8,250 bases of DNA from Candidatus Peregrinibacteria bacterium (lineage in GTDB: Bacteria > Patescibacteriota > Gracilibacteria > UBA1369 > JACRIC01), in contig JACRIC010000006.1 of the NCBI GenBank assembly GCA_016235915.1, positions 1 through 8,250 of the forward strand, in the 5' to 3' direction. This document shows positions 1-6,593 of this stretch, piece after piece. The notes beneath the pieces are model-generated. The model saw only the letters and a list, made by a program, of their open reading frames with translations. It was not told the origin of the DNA and did not search any database. Both the position numbers and the translations under genes were made by a program. Each line of letters starts with the position of its first letter. Position 1 is the first letter of the stretch.

Positions 1-2
1 GA

Positions 3-1274
3 TATGAAGAATATGAGACACTGGCGACTGCTGGGCGTATTCACATTTTTAAAAAAATAAAAGCGGTTGATTTGTGGAAAAAAATGATTGCCATGCTTTT
101 TGAAACCGGTCATCCGTGGATTACTTTTAAGGATCCATCGAATATTCGTTCTCCGCAGGATCATGTCGGAGTCATAAATTCGTCAAATCTCTGCACGGAA
201 ATAATGCTGAATACTTCGGCAGATGAAACAGCGGTGTGCAATTTGGGATCTTTGAATCTCGCGAAACATATTACCAATGGAAAATTGGACAGCGATCTTA
301 TGGAAAATACGGTAAAAATCGCAATTCGCATGTTGGACAACGTCATTGATCTGAATTTTTACCCGATTCCGGAAGCCAGAAACGCCAATATGAAACATCG
401 GCCGGTGGGGCTCGGCATTATGGGATTTGCCGATACGCTTTTTGCGCTCGATATTCCTTTTGATTCTGAGGAATGTGAGGATTTTGCGGATGAAAGTATG
501 GAAATGATTGCCAAATGTGCTATTTCCGCTTCATCGGAACTCGCGAAGGAGCGAGGCGCGTATCAAACATTTCAAGGATCGAAATGGGATCGCGGTATAT
601 TTCCGGTAGATACGCTCGATATACTGGAAAGGGAGCGCGGAGAAAAAATCGCTATTCCGAGAAGTGGAAAATTAGATTGGAAAAATGTCCGTGATTCGGT
701 AAAACAATTCGGAATGAGAAATTCCAATTGTCTTGCCATCGCGCCCACGGCAACCATAGCGAATATTGCCGGCGTTTTCCCATCCATTGAACCGATTTAT
801 AAAAATCTCTACGTGAAATCGAATTTGAGCGGAGAATTTATTATCAATAATCCGTATCTCGTTTCCGATTTGAAAAAACTGAAACTCTGGAACGAAGAAA
901 TGATTGAGGAAATTAAACGTCAGGACGGCAGTATTCAAAATATTTCCACAATTCCACAAAATATAAAAGAAAAATACAAGGAAACTTTTGAAATTGACGC
1001 GCAAAGGTTAATTCGAATTGCAGGAAGAAGAGGAAAATGGATCGACCAGAGTCAGTCACTGAACTTGTTTGCGAAAGGAGCTTCGGGAAAAGGCATTTCA
1101 GACATGTATTTTTATGCGTGGGAATTGGGGCTCAAAACCACGTATTACCTGCGAACGTTGGCCGCATCTGGAATTGAAAAAAGTACGATTGCGCTTGAGA
1201 GGCAGGCGAGACCAATTACAGAAACGGCTCCGTTGTGCAAAATAGGAGATCCTGCCTGCGAGGCATGTCAATAA
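3..1274 (+). CDS. nrdA: Ribonucleoside-diphosphate reductase, large (alpha) subunit, 5'-truncated by window edge
   Basis: Catalytic subunit of class I ribonucleotide reductase, which reduces ribonucleoside diphosphates to deoxyribonucleotides in the cytosol with the beta subunit encoded next door. The reading frame is open to the left edge, so the N-terminal part (any ATP cone and the first redox Cys) lies outside; the TTG at 72 is not the true start. Visible hallmarks: the N-x-C-x-E thiyl-radical motif (SNLCTEI, Cys codon 192-194, Asn 186-188, Glu 198-200); the redox-partner Cys in AVCNLGS (codon 237-239), 15 residues after the catalytic Cys as in the human-type enzyme, not the longer E. coli spacing; the phosphate-binding PTATIAN segment and SIEPIY (about 747-800); the radical-relay Tyr pair TYY (1143-1148); and a C-terminal CEAC (1257-1268) shuttle pair followed by TAA. 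nrdB follows after 130 bp. The family call is firm from these motifs. Confidence 0.95.
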   Translation, partial: YEEYETLATAGRIHIFKKIKAVDLWKKMIAMLFETGHPWITFKDPSNIRSPQDHVGVINSSNLCTEIMLNTSADETAVCNLGSLNLAKHITNGKLDSDLMENTVKIAIRMLDNVIDLNFYPIPEARNANMKHRPVGLGIMGFADTLFALDIPFDSEECEDFADESMEMIAKCAISASSELAKERGAYQTFQGSKWDRGIFPVDTLDILERERGEKIAIPRSGKLDWKNVRDSVKQFGMRNSNCLAIAPTATIANIAGVFPSIEPIYKNLYVKSNLSGEFIINNPYLVSDLKKLKLWNEEMIEEIKRQDGSIQNISTIPQNIKEKYKETFEIDAQRLIRIAGRRGKWIDQSQSLNLFAKGASGKGISDMYFYAWELGLKTTYYLRTLAASGIEKSTIALERQARPITETAPLCKIGDPACEACQ

Positions 1275-1276
1275 TA

Positions 1277-1370
1277 CTGTCATCCTGAACGCACGTAGCC
1301 CTGCGAAGTGCGTATCAAAACAACCATTCGCAAAGCGAATACCATACAGAAAAACGAAGGATCTTATCCT
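1277..1370. repeat. Nested-palindrome element between nrdA and nrdB (REP/interspersed-repeat-like)
   Basis: The 130-bp gap contains several palindromes. ATCCT (1282-1286) can pair with AGGAT (1358-1362), enclosing two hairpins: a 6-bp stem 1289-1294 with 1308-1313, and a perfect 6-bp stem with a three-base loop (ATTCGC at 1326-1331, GCGAAT at 1335-1340). AGGAT also forms a competing 5-bp hairpin with ATCCT at 1366-1370. The ends read TGTCATCCTGA and CGAAGGATCTT, resembling from memory a TGTCATCCTGAG...CGAAGGATC repeat found scattered in many bacterial genomes; that resemblance is not checked here. There is no T-run, so it is a poor terminator, and no ORF with a usable start. It could fold in the nrdAB transcript and tune the subunit ratio, or simply be a passive repeat. 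Confidence 0.55.
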
Positions 1371-1404
1371 GCAACACAGCCGATGCATTTTAACCCTCCC
1401 CCAC

Positions 1405-2415
1405 ATGAAAACCTACAAAATCCTCAACAATTCTTCAACCGACCCGAATAAAATTCTCCCGATTCACTATCCTTGGGCCCGTGTTCACTATAAAACCGGC
1501 GTGGCGAATAATTGGGTGCCAGAAGAAATTCCGATGCAGGGAGACATAGAGCTTTGGAAACGGCTGAAAAACGGTTTGACAGAAGACGAACGGCGCATGA
1601 TTCTCTGGAATCTCGGTTTTTTTTCCACGGCGGAAAGTCTGACCGCGAATAACATCGTACTCGCCATTTATCGACATATCACAAATCCGGAATGTCGTCA
1701 GTATCTCCTTCGTCAGGCGTATGAAGAAGCGGTGCATACGGAAACTTTTATCTATTGCTGTGATTCACTCGGTCTCGATGCTGACGAGGTATACAATATG
1801 TACAACACCATTCCGAGCATTCAAAAAAAAGATGAATTTGTGGTGAACATCACTCAAAATGTGTTGGATCCCCATTTTTCAACGGAAGGAAAAGAAAATA
1901 TGCAAAGGTTTGTGCACGATCTAGTGGGATATTACGTCATTATGGAAGGAATTTTTTTCTATGCGGGATTTGCCATGATGCTTTCACTCCTCCGGCAAAG
2001 TAAAATGGTGGGCGTCGGTGAACAATTTCAGTACATTCTACGCGATGAAACGGTGCATTTGGCGTTTGGAGCCGATCTCATTAATACGATTGTCGAAGAA
2101 AATCCTGAAATTTGGACTTCGGATTTTCAAAAGAAAATAACGGACAATATCGTGGCGGGGGTAGATTTGGAGTGTGAATACGCCGCTGACGCTCTGCCAA
2201 AAGGCATTATGGGTCTTCGGTCAGATGTCATTAAAAAATATCTCGAATATATTGCGAATCGGAGGCTGACGCGAATCGGCCTTCCCGAAAAATTTCAGAA
2301 TGCGGAAAATCCCTTTCCGTGGATGAACGAAATGATCGATCTCAAAAAGGAAAAAAATTTTTTTGAGACTCGGGTAACAGAATATCAAGGGGCTGGGGCG
2401 CTGAAGTGGGAATAA
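1405..2415 (+). CDS. nrdB: Ribonucleoside-diphosphate reductase, small (beta) subunit, class Ic (Phe at radical-Tyr site)
   Basis: Ferritin-like radical-generating subunit (R2) that partners NrdA. The 336-residue protein has a full metal-ligand set: E77 (TAES), E108 and H111 (YEEAVHTETF), E181 (IMEGIFFY), E215 and H218 (RDETVH). The residue four after H111, a radical Tyr in class Ia/Ib, is F115, and the first ligand is Glu, not Asp. Ligand spacings (31, 3, 73, 34, 3) equal those I recall for Chlamydia trachomatis R2 (E89, E120, H123, F127, E193, E227, H230). Y117 and Y210 fall where that enzyme has its relay tyrosines Y129 and Y222; W37 in WVPEE matches E. coli W48, and Y327 near the C-terminus is a likely inter-subunit relay Tyr. 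A Mn(IV)/Fe(III) cofactor is therefore inferred. ATG 1405 is the only plausible start in the open upstream frame (no ATG, GTG or TTG in frame within the gap); no Shine-Dalgarno sequence precedes it. An R2-like ligand-binding oxidase is less likely given the nrdA neighbour and the C-terminal tail. Confidence 0.96.
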   Translation: MKTYKILNNSSTDPNKILPIHYPWARVHYKTGVANNWVPEEIPMQGDIELWKRLKNGLTEDERRMILWNLGFFSTAESLTANNIVLAIYRHITNPECRQYLLRQAYEEAVHTETFIYCCDSLGLDADEVYNMYNTIPSIQKKDEFVVNITQNVLDPHFSTEGKENMQRFVHDLVGYYVIMEGIFFYAGFAMMLSLLRQSKMVGVGEQFQYILRDETVHLAFGADLINTIVEENPEIWTSDFQKKITDNIVAGVDLECEYAADALPKGIMGLRSDVIKKYLEYIANRRLTRIGLPEKFQNAENPFPWMNEMIDLKKEKNFFETRVTEYQGAGALKWE

Positions 2416-2434
2416 AGAAATATCAAAGGTCAAA

Positions 2435-2597
2435 AAAAGAGGGTGGGGCTTTCCCTTGAGGACATTGCCGAGCAATTGGGAACCGTCCATGCGAGCGACT
2501 ATCTGATAACGCGTCTGCCAATCGCGTTATCAGAAGAAGCGAGCATTTAGACGGTCAATGCGGAGGCAGGACGAAAGGGAAAGCCCCACCCTCTTTT
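2435..2597. repeat. 163-bp element with perfect 23-bp terminal inverted repeats and nested internal stems (candidate structured RNA or MITE)
   Basis: Occupies most of the 240-bp gap after nrdB. The arms 2435-2457 and 2575-2597 are perfect reverse complements over 23 bp (core GAGGGTGGGGCTTTCCC). Inside are further complementary segments: a perfect 12-bp stem 2502-2513 with 2523-2534 and a 9-base loop; ACCGTC (2482-2487) with GACGGT (2550-2555); ATGC (2489-2492) with GCAT (2543-2546), followed by facing GA/GA (2493-2494, 2541-2542) that could form tandem sheared G-A pairs, then GC/GC; and either a small local hairpin ATTGC-CGA-GCAAT (2464-2476) or CATTG (2463-2467) with CAATG (2556-2560). The result is a nearly continuous rod with internal loops. 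No convincing protein is encoded on either strand. It may be a non-coding RNA, a MITE-like insertion or a large terminator; the sequence alone does not decide. Confidence 0.7.
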
Positions 2598-2601
2598 ATT
2601 T
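2435..2601 (+). terminator. Possible rho-independent-type terminator of nrdAB (long stem plus T-rich tail)
   Basis: The GC-rich outer stem of the inverted-repeat element ends in TTTTATTT (2594-2601), which would give a stem followed by a U-rich tail on the + strand just 20 bp after the nrdB stop. The mirror-image A-run on the left (2432-2438) gives the same pattern on the - strand. The 117-base loop is much larger than in typical terminators, so a terminating role is inference only. Confidence 0.4.
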
Positions 2602-2628
2602 GAAGAATATTTATTTTTTCAGTATGAT
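2600..2628 (+). promoter_or_regulatory. Sigma70-like promoter for the tal-pgi-tkt-gnd block
   Basis: A -35 box TTGAAG (2600-2605) and a -10 box TATGAT (2623-2628) are separated by exactly 17 bp. They match the TTGACA/TATAAT consensus at 4 and 5 of 6 positions. Transcription would begin near 2635, about 20 bases before the tal ATG. The -35 box directly abuts the right end of the inverted-repeat element, so that element separates the reductase unit from this unit. Confidence 0.55.
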
Positions 2629-2655
2629 GAATGTGCTGATTCTTTTCATGAAACC

Positions 2656-3306
2656 ATGGATTTTTACCTTGACACCGCCAATCTTGATGAAATTAAAAAG
2701 TATGCTGCTTGGGGAGTGGTGGATGGAGTGACGACGAATCCGTCACTTATCGCGAAAGAAAAAGTTTCGCTGGAAAAACGCATAAAAGATATTGCCAAGA
2801 TCGTAAACGGACCGATTTCGAGTGAGGTTATCGCCACTGATCTTCCCGGAATGCTGAAAGAGGCGCGAAGATATGCGCATTGGCACAAAAATGTGTATGT
2901 GAAAGTGCCAATGAATGAAAATGGATTGAAGGCGGTAGGCATTTTAAAAAAAGAAGGCATTCATACCAATATGACGCTTGTTTTTTCAGGAGGACAAGCG
3001 CTTTTGGCCGCGAAAGCAGGAGCCACGTTGGTGAGTCCTTTTATCGGACGTCTTGATGATATTTCGGAAGATGGCATGGCGCTTATCGCGGAGATGGTCG
3101 AAATCTATGCGAATTATGGTTACGAAACAAAGATATTGGTCGCAAGCATTCGCCATCCACGGCATGTGATTGAGGCGGCTCGAATCGGCGCGGATATTGC
3201 CACCATGCCGCCGGCGGTTTTGGAAAAACTCATTGGGCATCCGCTGACGGACAAAGGAATTTCTCTGTTCCGGGACGATTGGGAAAAAGTAAAAAATTTG
3301 CAGTAA
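2656..3306 (+). CDS. tal: Transaldolase, small (TalC/MipB-type) family
   Basis: Transfers a dihydroxyacetone unit from sedoheptulose-7-phosphate to glyceraldehyde-3-phosphate (giving erythrose-4-phosphate and fructose-6-phosphate) in the non-oxidative pentose phosphate pathway. The 216-residue length fits the short beta/alpha-barrel subfamily (about 215-220), not the roughly 317-residue E. coli TalB. Hallmarks: MDFYLDTANLDEI start, GVTTNPSL (residues 24-31), Schiff-base Lys K83 in YVKVPM, and TLVFSGGQALLAAKAGA (107-123). This subfamily also contains fructose-6-phosphate aldolases, which carry Gln and Tyr at two active-site positions; here these are E57 (SSEVIAT) and F129 (SPFIGR), as in true transaldolases, so transaldolase is preferred. 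ATG 2656 matches the usual family start; another ATG at 2648 is out of frame. There is no clear Shine-Dalgarno. pgi begins 6 bp after the stop, so the two are almost certainly co-transcribed. Confidence 0.93.
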   Translation: MDFYLDTANLDEIKKYAAWGVVDGVTTNPSLIAKEKVSLEKRIKDIAKIVNGPISSEVIATDLPGMLKEARRYAHWHKNVYVKVPMNENGLKAVGILKKEGIHTNMTLVFSGGQALLAAKAGATLVSPFIGRLDDISEDGMALIAEMVEIYANYGYETKILVASIRHPRHVIEAARIGADIATMPPAVLEKLIGHPLTDKGISLFRDDWEKVKNLQ

Positions 3307-3312
3307 GAACCA

Positions 3313-4608
3313 ATGCTCACGTTAAAAAATAATTTTCTTGAAAAAATTGGCGCGAATCACGGACTTTCTCCCGCCGAGATTGAAAAAGTGAAACCGAGAA
3401 TTCGCGAATACCTGCGGCGAATTCGGATGAGGAATCAAGGATTTTATGAGATTATTGATGAATCGGACGCTCCGTATGTGGCTTTTGCAAAAAGCATCAA
3501 AGGGAAATACGAATCCGTGGTGGTTTTGGGAATCGGAGGCTCTGCGCTCGGGACGATTGCCATTGCGTCGGCGATGAAACATCTTTTCGAAAATGAACTT
3601 TTAAAGAAAAAAACGCCAAAACTCTACATTCTCGACAACGTTGATCCAAATCTTCTTGCGGAAATCGAGGATGTCATTGATTGCAAAAAAACGCTGTGGA
3701 TTGTGGTGACAAAGTCGGGAAAAACTCCGGAAACTTTGGCGCAATTTTCCCATTTTAAAAATCTGTTGGAGCAAAAAAAACGGCGAATAAACGAACATTT
3801 CGTCATTATTACCGATAAAAATGCCGATTTTTTAAGAAATATCGCCAAAAAAGAGAAAATTCCGGTTTTCGATATTCCTGAAAATGTCGGAGGAAGATTT
3901 TCAGTTTTGACAGCCGTTGGACTTTTGCCTTCTGCAATCATAGGCATTGATACTGAAAAGTTTTTGAAAGGAGCGCGGAACATGCGAGATAAATTTTTTT
4001 CCGAAAAATGGGAAGAAAATTTGTCATTTCAAATAGCGACTTTTCAATATCTTTTGTCAAAAAAAGGAAAAACAATCACCGTCATTCTGCCGTATTCGCA
4101 AAAAATGTTCCGTTTTGCGGACTGGTACCGCCAACTTCTTGCGGAAAGCATCGGCAAGGCACATTCTCTCGATGGGAAACTCATTCATGCGGGCTTAACG
4201 CCGGTTGCCGCTCTTGGCGTGACCGATCAACATTCCCAGTCTCAGCTGTATAACGAAGGCCCGAATGATAAATTTTTTATATTTTTGGCATTGGCGAATT
4301 TTGGCTTAGATATTAAAGTCCCAGCTTGTCATCATCACGATGAAACGGTCAATTTTTTAAGCGGCTCGACATTTGGAAAGCTGATGCATGTTGAAATGGA
4401 TGCCACGGTAAAATCTTTAACTGAAAATAAACGGCCATCGATGATTATTGAAATTGACAAGATAAATCCGGAAAATCTTGGAGCGCTTTTTATGCTTTTT
4501 GAAGGTTCTATCGCCTTTCTTGGAGAATTTTTGAGGATTAATGCTTTTGATCAACCCGGAGTCGATCGATCGAAAGAATTGACACGGGAAATGTTGTTAG
4601 AAAAATAG
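3313..4608 (+). CDS. pgi: Glucose-6-phosphate isomerase
   Basis: Interconverts glucose-6-phosphate and fructose-6-phosphate, linking glycolysis, gluconeogenesis and the pentose phosphate pathway. The 431-residue protein matches the short bacterial type (about 430-450), not the roughly 550-residue E. coli form. Motifs: VVVLGIGGSALG (first sugar-isomerase domain); phosphate-binding TKSGKTPET around S135; NVGGRFSVLTAVGLLP; WYRQLLAESIGK with catalytic Glu E278; TDQHSQSQLYNEGPND with H307; and the C-terminal signature AFDQPGVDRSKE with Lys K421. The phosphate loop reads SGKT where SGTT is usual, a small oddity at K137. It starts 6 bp after tal, with only a weak purine stretch (AAGAA) upstream, suggesting translational coupling. 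Placed between tal and tkt, it would recycle fructose-6-phosphate to glucose-6-phosphate for the oxidative branch. The family call is secure. Confidence 0.96.
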   Translation: MLTLKNNFLEKIGANHGLSPAEIEKVKPRIREYLRRIRMRNQGFYEIIDESDAPYVAFAKSIKGKYESVVVLGIGGSALGTIAIASAMKHLFENELLKKKTPKLYILDNVDPNLLAEIEDVIDCKKTLWIVVTKSGKTPETLAQFSHFKNLLEQKKRRINEHFVIITDKNADFLRNIAKKEKIPVFDIPENVGGRFSVLTAVGLLPSAIIGIDTEKFLKGARNMRDKFFSEKWEENLSFQIATFQYLLSKKGKTITVILPYSQKMFRFADWYRQLLAESIGKAHSLDGKLIHAGLTPVAALGVTDQHSQSQLYNEGPNDKFFIFLALANFGLDIKVPACHHHDETVNFLSGSTFGKLMHVEMDATVKSLTENKRPSMIIEIDKINPENLGALFMLFEGSIAFLGEFLRINAFDQPGVDRSKELTREMLLEK

Positions 4609-4617
4609 ATGTTGAAT

Positions 4618-4657
4618 TGAGCGTTCGCGCAAAGGCGCCGCGCTTGCGGCTATCTCA
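4618..4657. repeat. GC-rich palindromic segment between pgi and tkt
   Basis: The 61-bp gap holds nested complementary pieces: TGAG (4618-4621) with CTCA (4654-4657), CGCAA (4628-4632) with TTGCG (4644-4648), and a small GCG-TTCG-CGC hairpin (4621-4630) that competes with them. There is no T-run after it, so it is not a standard terminator. It may be an mRNA stability or processing hairpin, or part of a small interspersed palindrome. Confidence 0.35.
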
Positions 4658-4658
4658 C

Positions 4659-4664
4659 CATAAT
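4659..4664 (+). promoter_or_regulatory. Weak -10-like box directly before the tkt ATG
   Basis: CATAAT matches TATAAT at 5 of 6 positions and ends five bases before the tkt ATG, so a transcript from it would start at or next to the start codon (leaderless). No -35 box is seen at the right distance, where the GC-rich palindrome lies instead. The AT-rich stretch may simply be an unstructured, Shine-Dalgarno-free initiation region. Confidence 0.2.
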
Positions 4665-4669
4665 AAAAT

Positions 4670-6586
4670 ATGAACCAAATATCTCAATCATTTCCCAAGC
4701 TCGGCGAACCACTTGCAAAAGACATTCTCGACTTTCTCCACGCCTTTGCAAAGTCCTGCAGAAAAACCGTTATCGAAATGTTGAAAAATTCGCTGTCCGG
4801 GCATCCGGGAGGCTCTCTCTCCAGCATGGATTATCTCACACTGATTTACACACTCATCGTGAGTCAGACAGGCGAAGATGTCGTGGTATCTCACGGACAT
4901 ATTTCACCGGCGGTGTACAGCGTACTCTCCGAGCTCGGGTATATTCCGAAAGACGAAGTGATACGTTCATTCAGAAAGGCAGGAAGCCCGTATGAAGGGC
5001 ACATTACGCGGCATGTTCCGGGAATTTTGTATGGAACCGGTCCGCTGGGAATCGGAGGTTCGGTGGGAACGGGATTTGCCATCGCGGAAAAATTAAAAAA
5101 AATATTTGTTCTCGCGGGAGACGGCGAGTGTCAGGAAGGTCAGGTCTATGAAATGATGCATTTTGCAAGAAAATATTCTCTTTCCAATCTCATTCTTTTT
5201 ATTGATGAAAATAAAGTTCAGCTGACGGACAGTATCTCAAATATTATGCCAATCGATCTTTCAAAGACATTTCAGGCCGCGGATTGGAATGTGAAAAAGG
5301 TGGATGGTCACGATTTTAACTCCATGTGGAAAGCCATTGCCGAAGCCTATCAGGAGAAAGAAAAACCAACCGTTCTTATCGGCCACACTATCATGGGAAA
5401 AGGAGTGGATTTTATGGAAGCTGAAGGGGAAAAACAGAGTGCGATGTGGCATGGAAACGCCCCAAAACCCGAGCAGGCGGACATTGCCCTGAAAAATCTG
5501 GAACTCACGGAAACGGAAAAAAAACTCATCGAAAATTTCCACACATCCATAAAATGGCATCCAGAAAAACCGAATTTCACACCGTCTCTTTCGCAAATAC
5601 CGCTCGACTGCGGCAATCCGATTCTCTACACCGCAGAAGTTATGACCGATTGCCGCACGGCCTATGGAAAAGCGCTCCTCGATCTGGCCAAAAAAAATAA
5701 AAATATCATAGCAGTGAGCGCGGATCTTCGAGGTTCCGTGATGACAAAATATGTGGCCGAAGAGCTCCCTGATCAGCATATTGAATGTGGAATCGCGGAA
5801 CAGCACATGGTTTCTTGTGCGGGAGGTTTAAGTCTGAAAGGGATGATTCCTTTTGCCTCGACATTCGGCGCATTTATGACCAGCCGAGCCAAGGATCAGG
5901 CCCGCGTGAACGACATCAATGACACAAATGTAAAAATGGTGGCCACGCACTGCGGTCTTTCCGTCGGAGAGGATGGTCCAACTCATCAAGCAATCGATGA
6001 CGCAGGGTCTTTTTTAGGATTTTTCAATACCATGGTGATCGAGCCAGCCGATCCGAATCACACGGACAGAATTATTCGGTATATTGCCGGACATTACGGA
6101 AATTTTTATGTGCGAATGGGGCGGCACAAACTGCCGATAATAACGCAAAAAGACGGCACTCCGTTTTATGACGAAAAATATCAATATGAATACGGAAAAA
6201 CCGATTGTCTCCATGACGGCGCCGATATAACCATTGCCGCATGCGGTTCAATGGTGACGGTGGCACTTCAGGCGCGATCAGCGATTTTGAAAGAAAATCC
6301 GTCTGCTTCTATTGCCGTGATCGCCGTAAGTTCTATGAAAAAATTTGATGAAACTCTCATGAATTCCATTCGAAAAACAAAAAAAGTGATCACGGTGGAA
6401 GACCATAATCCCTATTCCGGTCTTGGAGGATCTCTCGCAAAAGAGCTTCTCGAAAAGAAAATCGAAGTACAATGCTATAAAACTCTCGGAGTGACGCGGT
6501 ATCAGTTTTCGGGAAAACCTGAGGAGCTCTATTCATCGGCAGGAATTTCTTGGGAGCATATACGAGATGTCATAAAAAATATTTAA
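4670..6586 (+). CDS. tkt: Transketolase (single chain, thiamine diphosphate-dependent)
   Basis: Moves two-carbon ketol units between sugar phosphates in the non-oxidative pentose phosphate pathway, using thiamine diphosphate and a divalent metal. The 638-residue chain has the three expected parts: diphosphate-binding domain (about 1-290), pyrimidine-binding domain (about 325-495) and C-terminal domain (about 505-638). Motifs: SGHPGG with H45; SHGH (H75, H77); cofactor motif GDGECQEG (G150-G157) ending with N181 in DENKVQ; WHGN with H261; the cofactor-activating Glu E377 in CGIAEQHM; and DGPTHQ with H439. GDGEC together with WHGN and DGPTHQ argues against DXP synthase, the nearest look-alike. 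The sequence style resembles archaeal/Thermotoga enzymes in which the two halves are separate proteins, here joined by a linker around 285-325. No Shine-Dalgarno precedes ATG 4670. gnd starts 7 bp after the stop. Confidence 0.95.
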   Translation: MNQISQSFPKLGEPLAKDILDFLHAFAKSCRKTVIEMLKNSLSGHPGGSLSSMDYLTLIYTLIVSQTGEDVVVSHGHISPAVYSVLSELGYIPKDEVIRSFRKAGSPYEGHITRHVPGILYGTGPLGIGGSVGTGFAIAEKLKKIFVLAGDGECQEGQVYEMMHFARKYSLSNLILFIDENKVQLTDSISNIMPIDLSKTFQAADWNVKKVDGHDFNSMWKAIAEAYQEKEKPTVLIGHTIMGKGVDFMEAEGEKQSAMWHGNAPKPEQADIALKNLELTETEKKLIENFHTSIKWHPEKPNFTPSLSQIPLDCGNPILYTAEVMTDCRTAYGKALLDLAKKNKNIIAVSADLRGSVMTKYVAEELPDQHIECGIAEQHMVSCAGGLSLKGMIPFASTFGAFMTSRAKDQARVNDINDTNVKMVATHCGLSVGEDGPTHQAIDDAGSFLGFFNTMVIEPADPNHTDRIIRYIAGHYGNFYVRMGRHKLPIITQKDGTPFYDEKYQYEYGKTDCLHDGADITIAACGSMVTVALQARSAILKENPSASIAVIAVSSMKKFDETLMNSIRKTKKVITVEDHNPYSGLGGSLAKELLEKKIEVQCYKTLGVTRYQFSGKPEELYSSAGISWEHIRDVIKNI

Positions 6587-6590
6587 GGAA
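6585..6590 (+). promoter_or_regulatory. Ribosome binding site for gnd, overlapping the tkt stop
   Basis: AAGGAA overlaps the tkt TAA and lies three bases before the gnd ATG at 6594. It is the only obvious Shine-Dalgarno-like sequence before a gene in this window, and its spacing is shorter than optimal. The overlap suggests that gnd translation is coupled to tkt. Confidence 0.55.
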
Positions 6591-6593
6591 CCT

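Noticed and set aside
1275..1404. Possible tRNA in the nrdA-nrdB gap because of its clover-like pairing
   Set aside because: No 7-bp acceptor stem, no GTTC-type T-loop and no anticodon arm of the right geometry.
2221..2490. 89-residue - strand frame covering the nrdB end and the left half of the inverted-repeat element
   Set aside because: Most of it is antisense to the conserved R2 C-terminus, and the rest is the palindromic element; composition and motifs do not suggest a protein.
2435..2597. 6S RNA or SRP RNA as identity of the inverted-repeat element
   Set aside because: Length and rod shape are similar, but there is no large open central bubble as in 6S RNA, and I see no SRP Alu or GGAA-type apical motif; identity left open.
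5261..5806. 181-residue open frame on the - strand
   Set aside because: It lies wholly inside tkt, where conserved transketolase motifs are encoded on the + strand; no recognisable motif or start context. It is a shadow frame.
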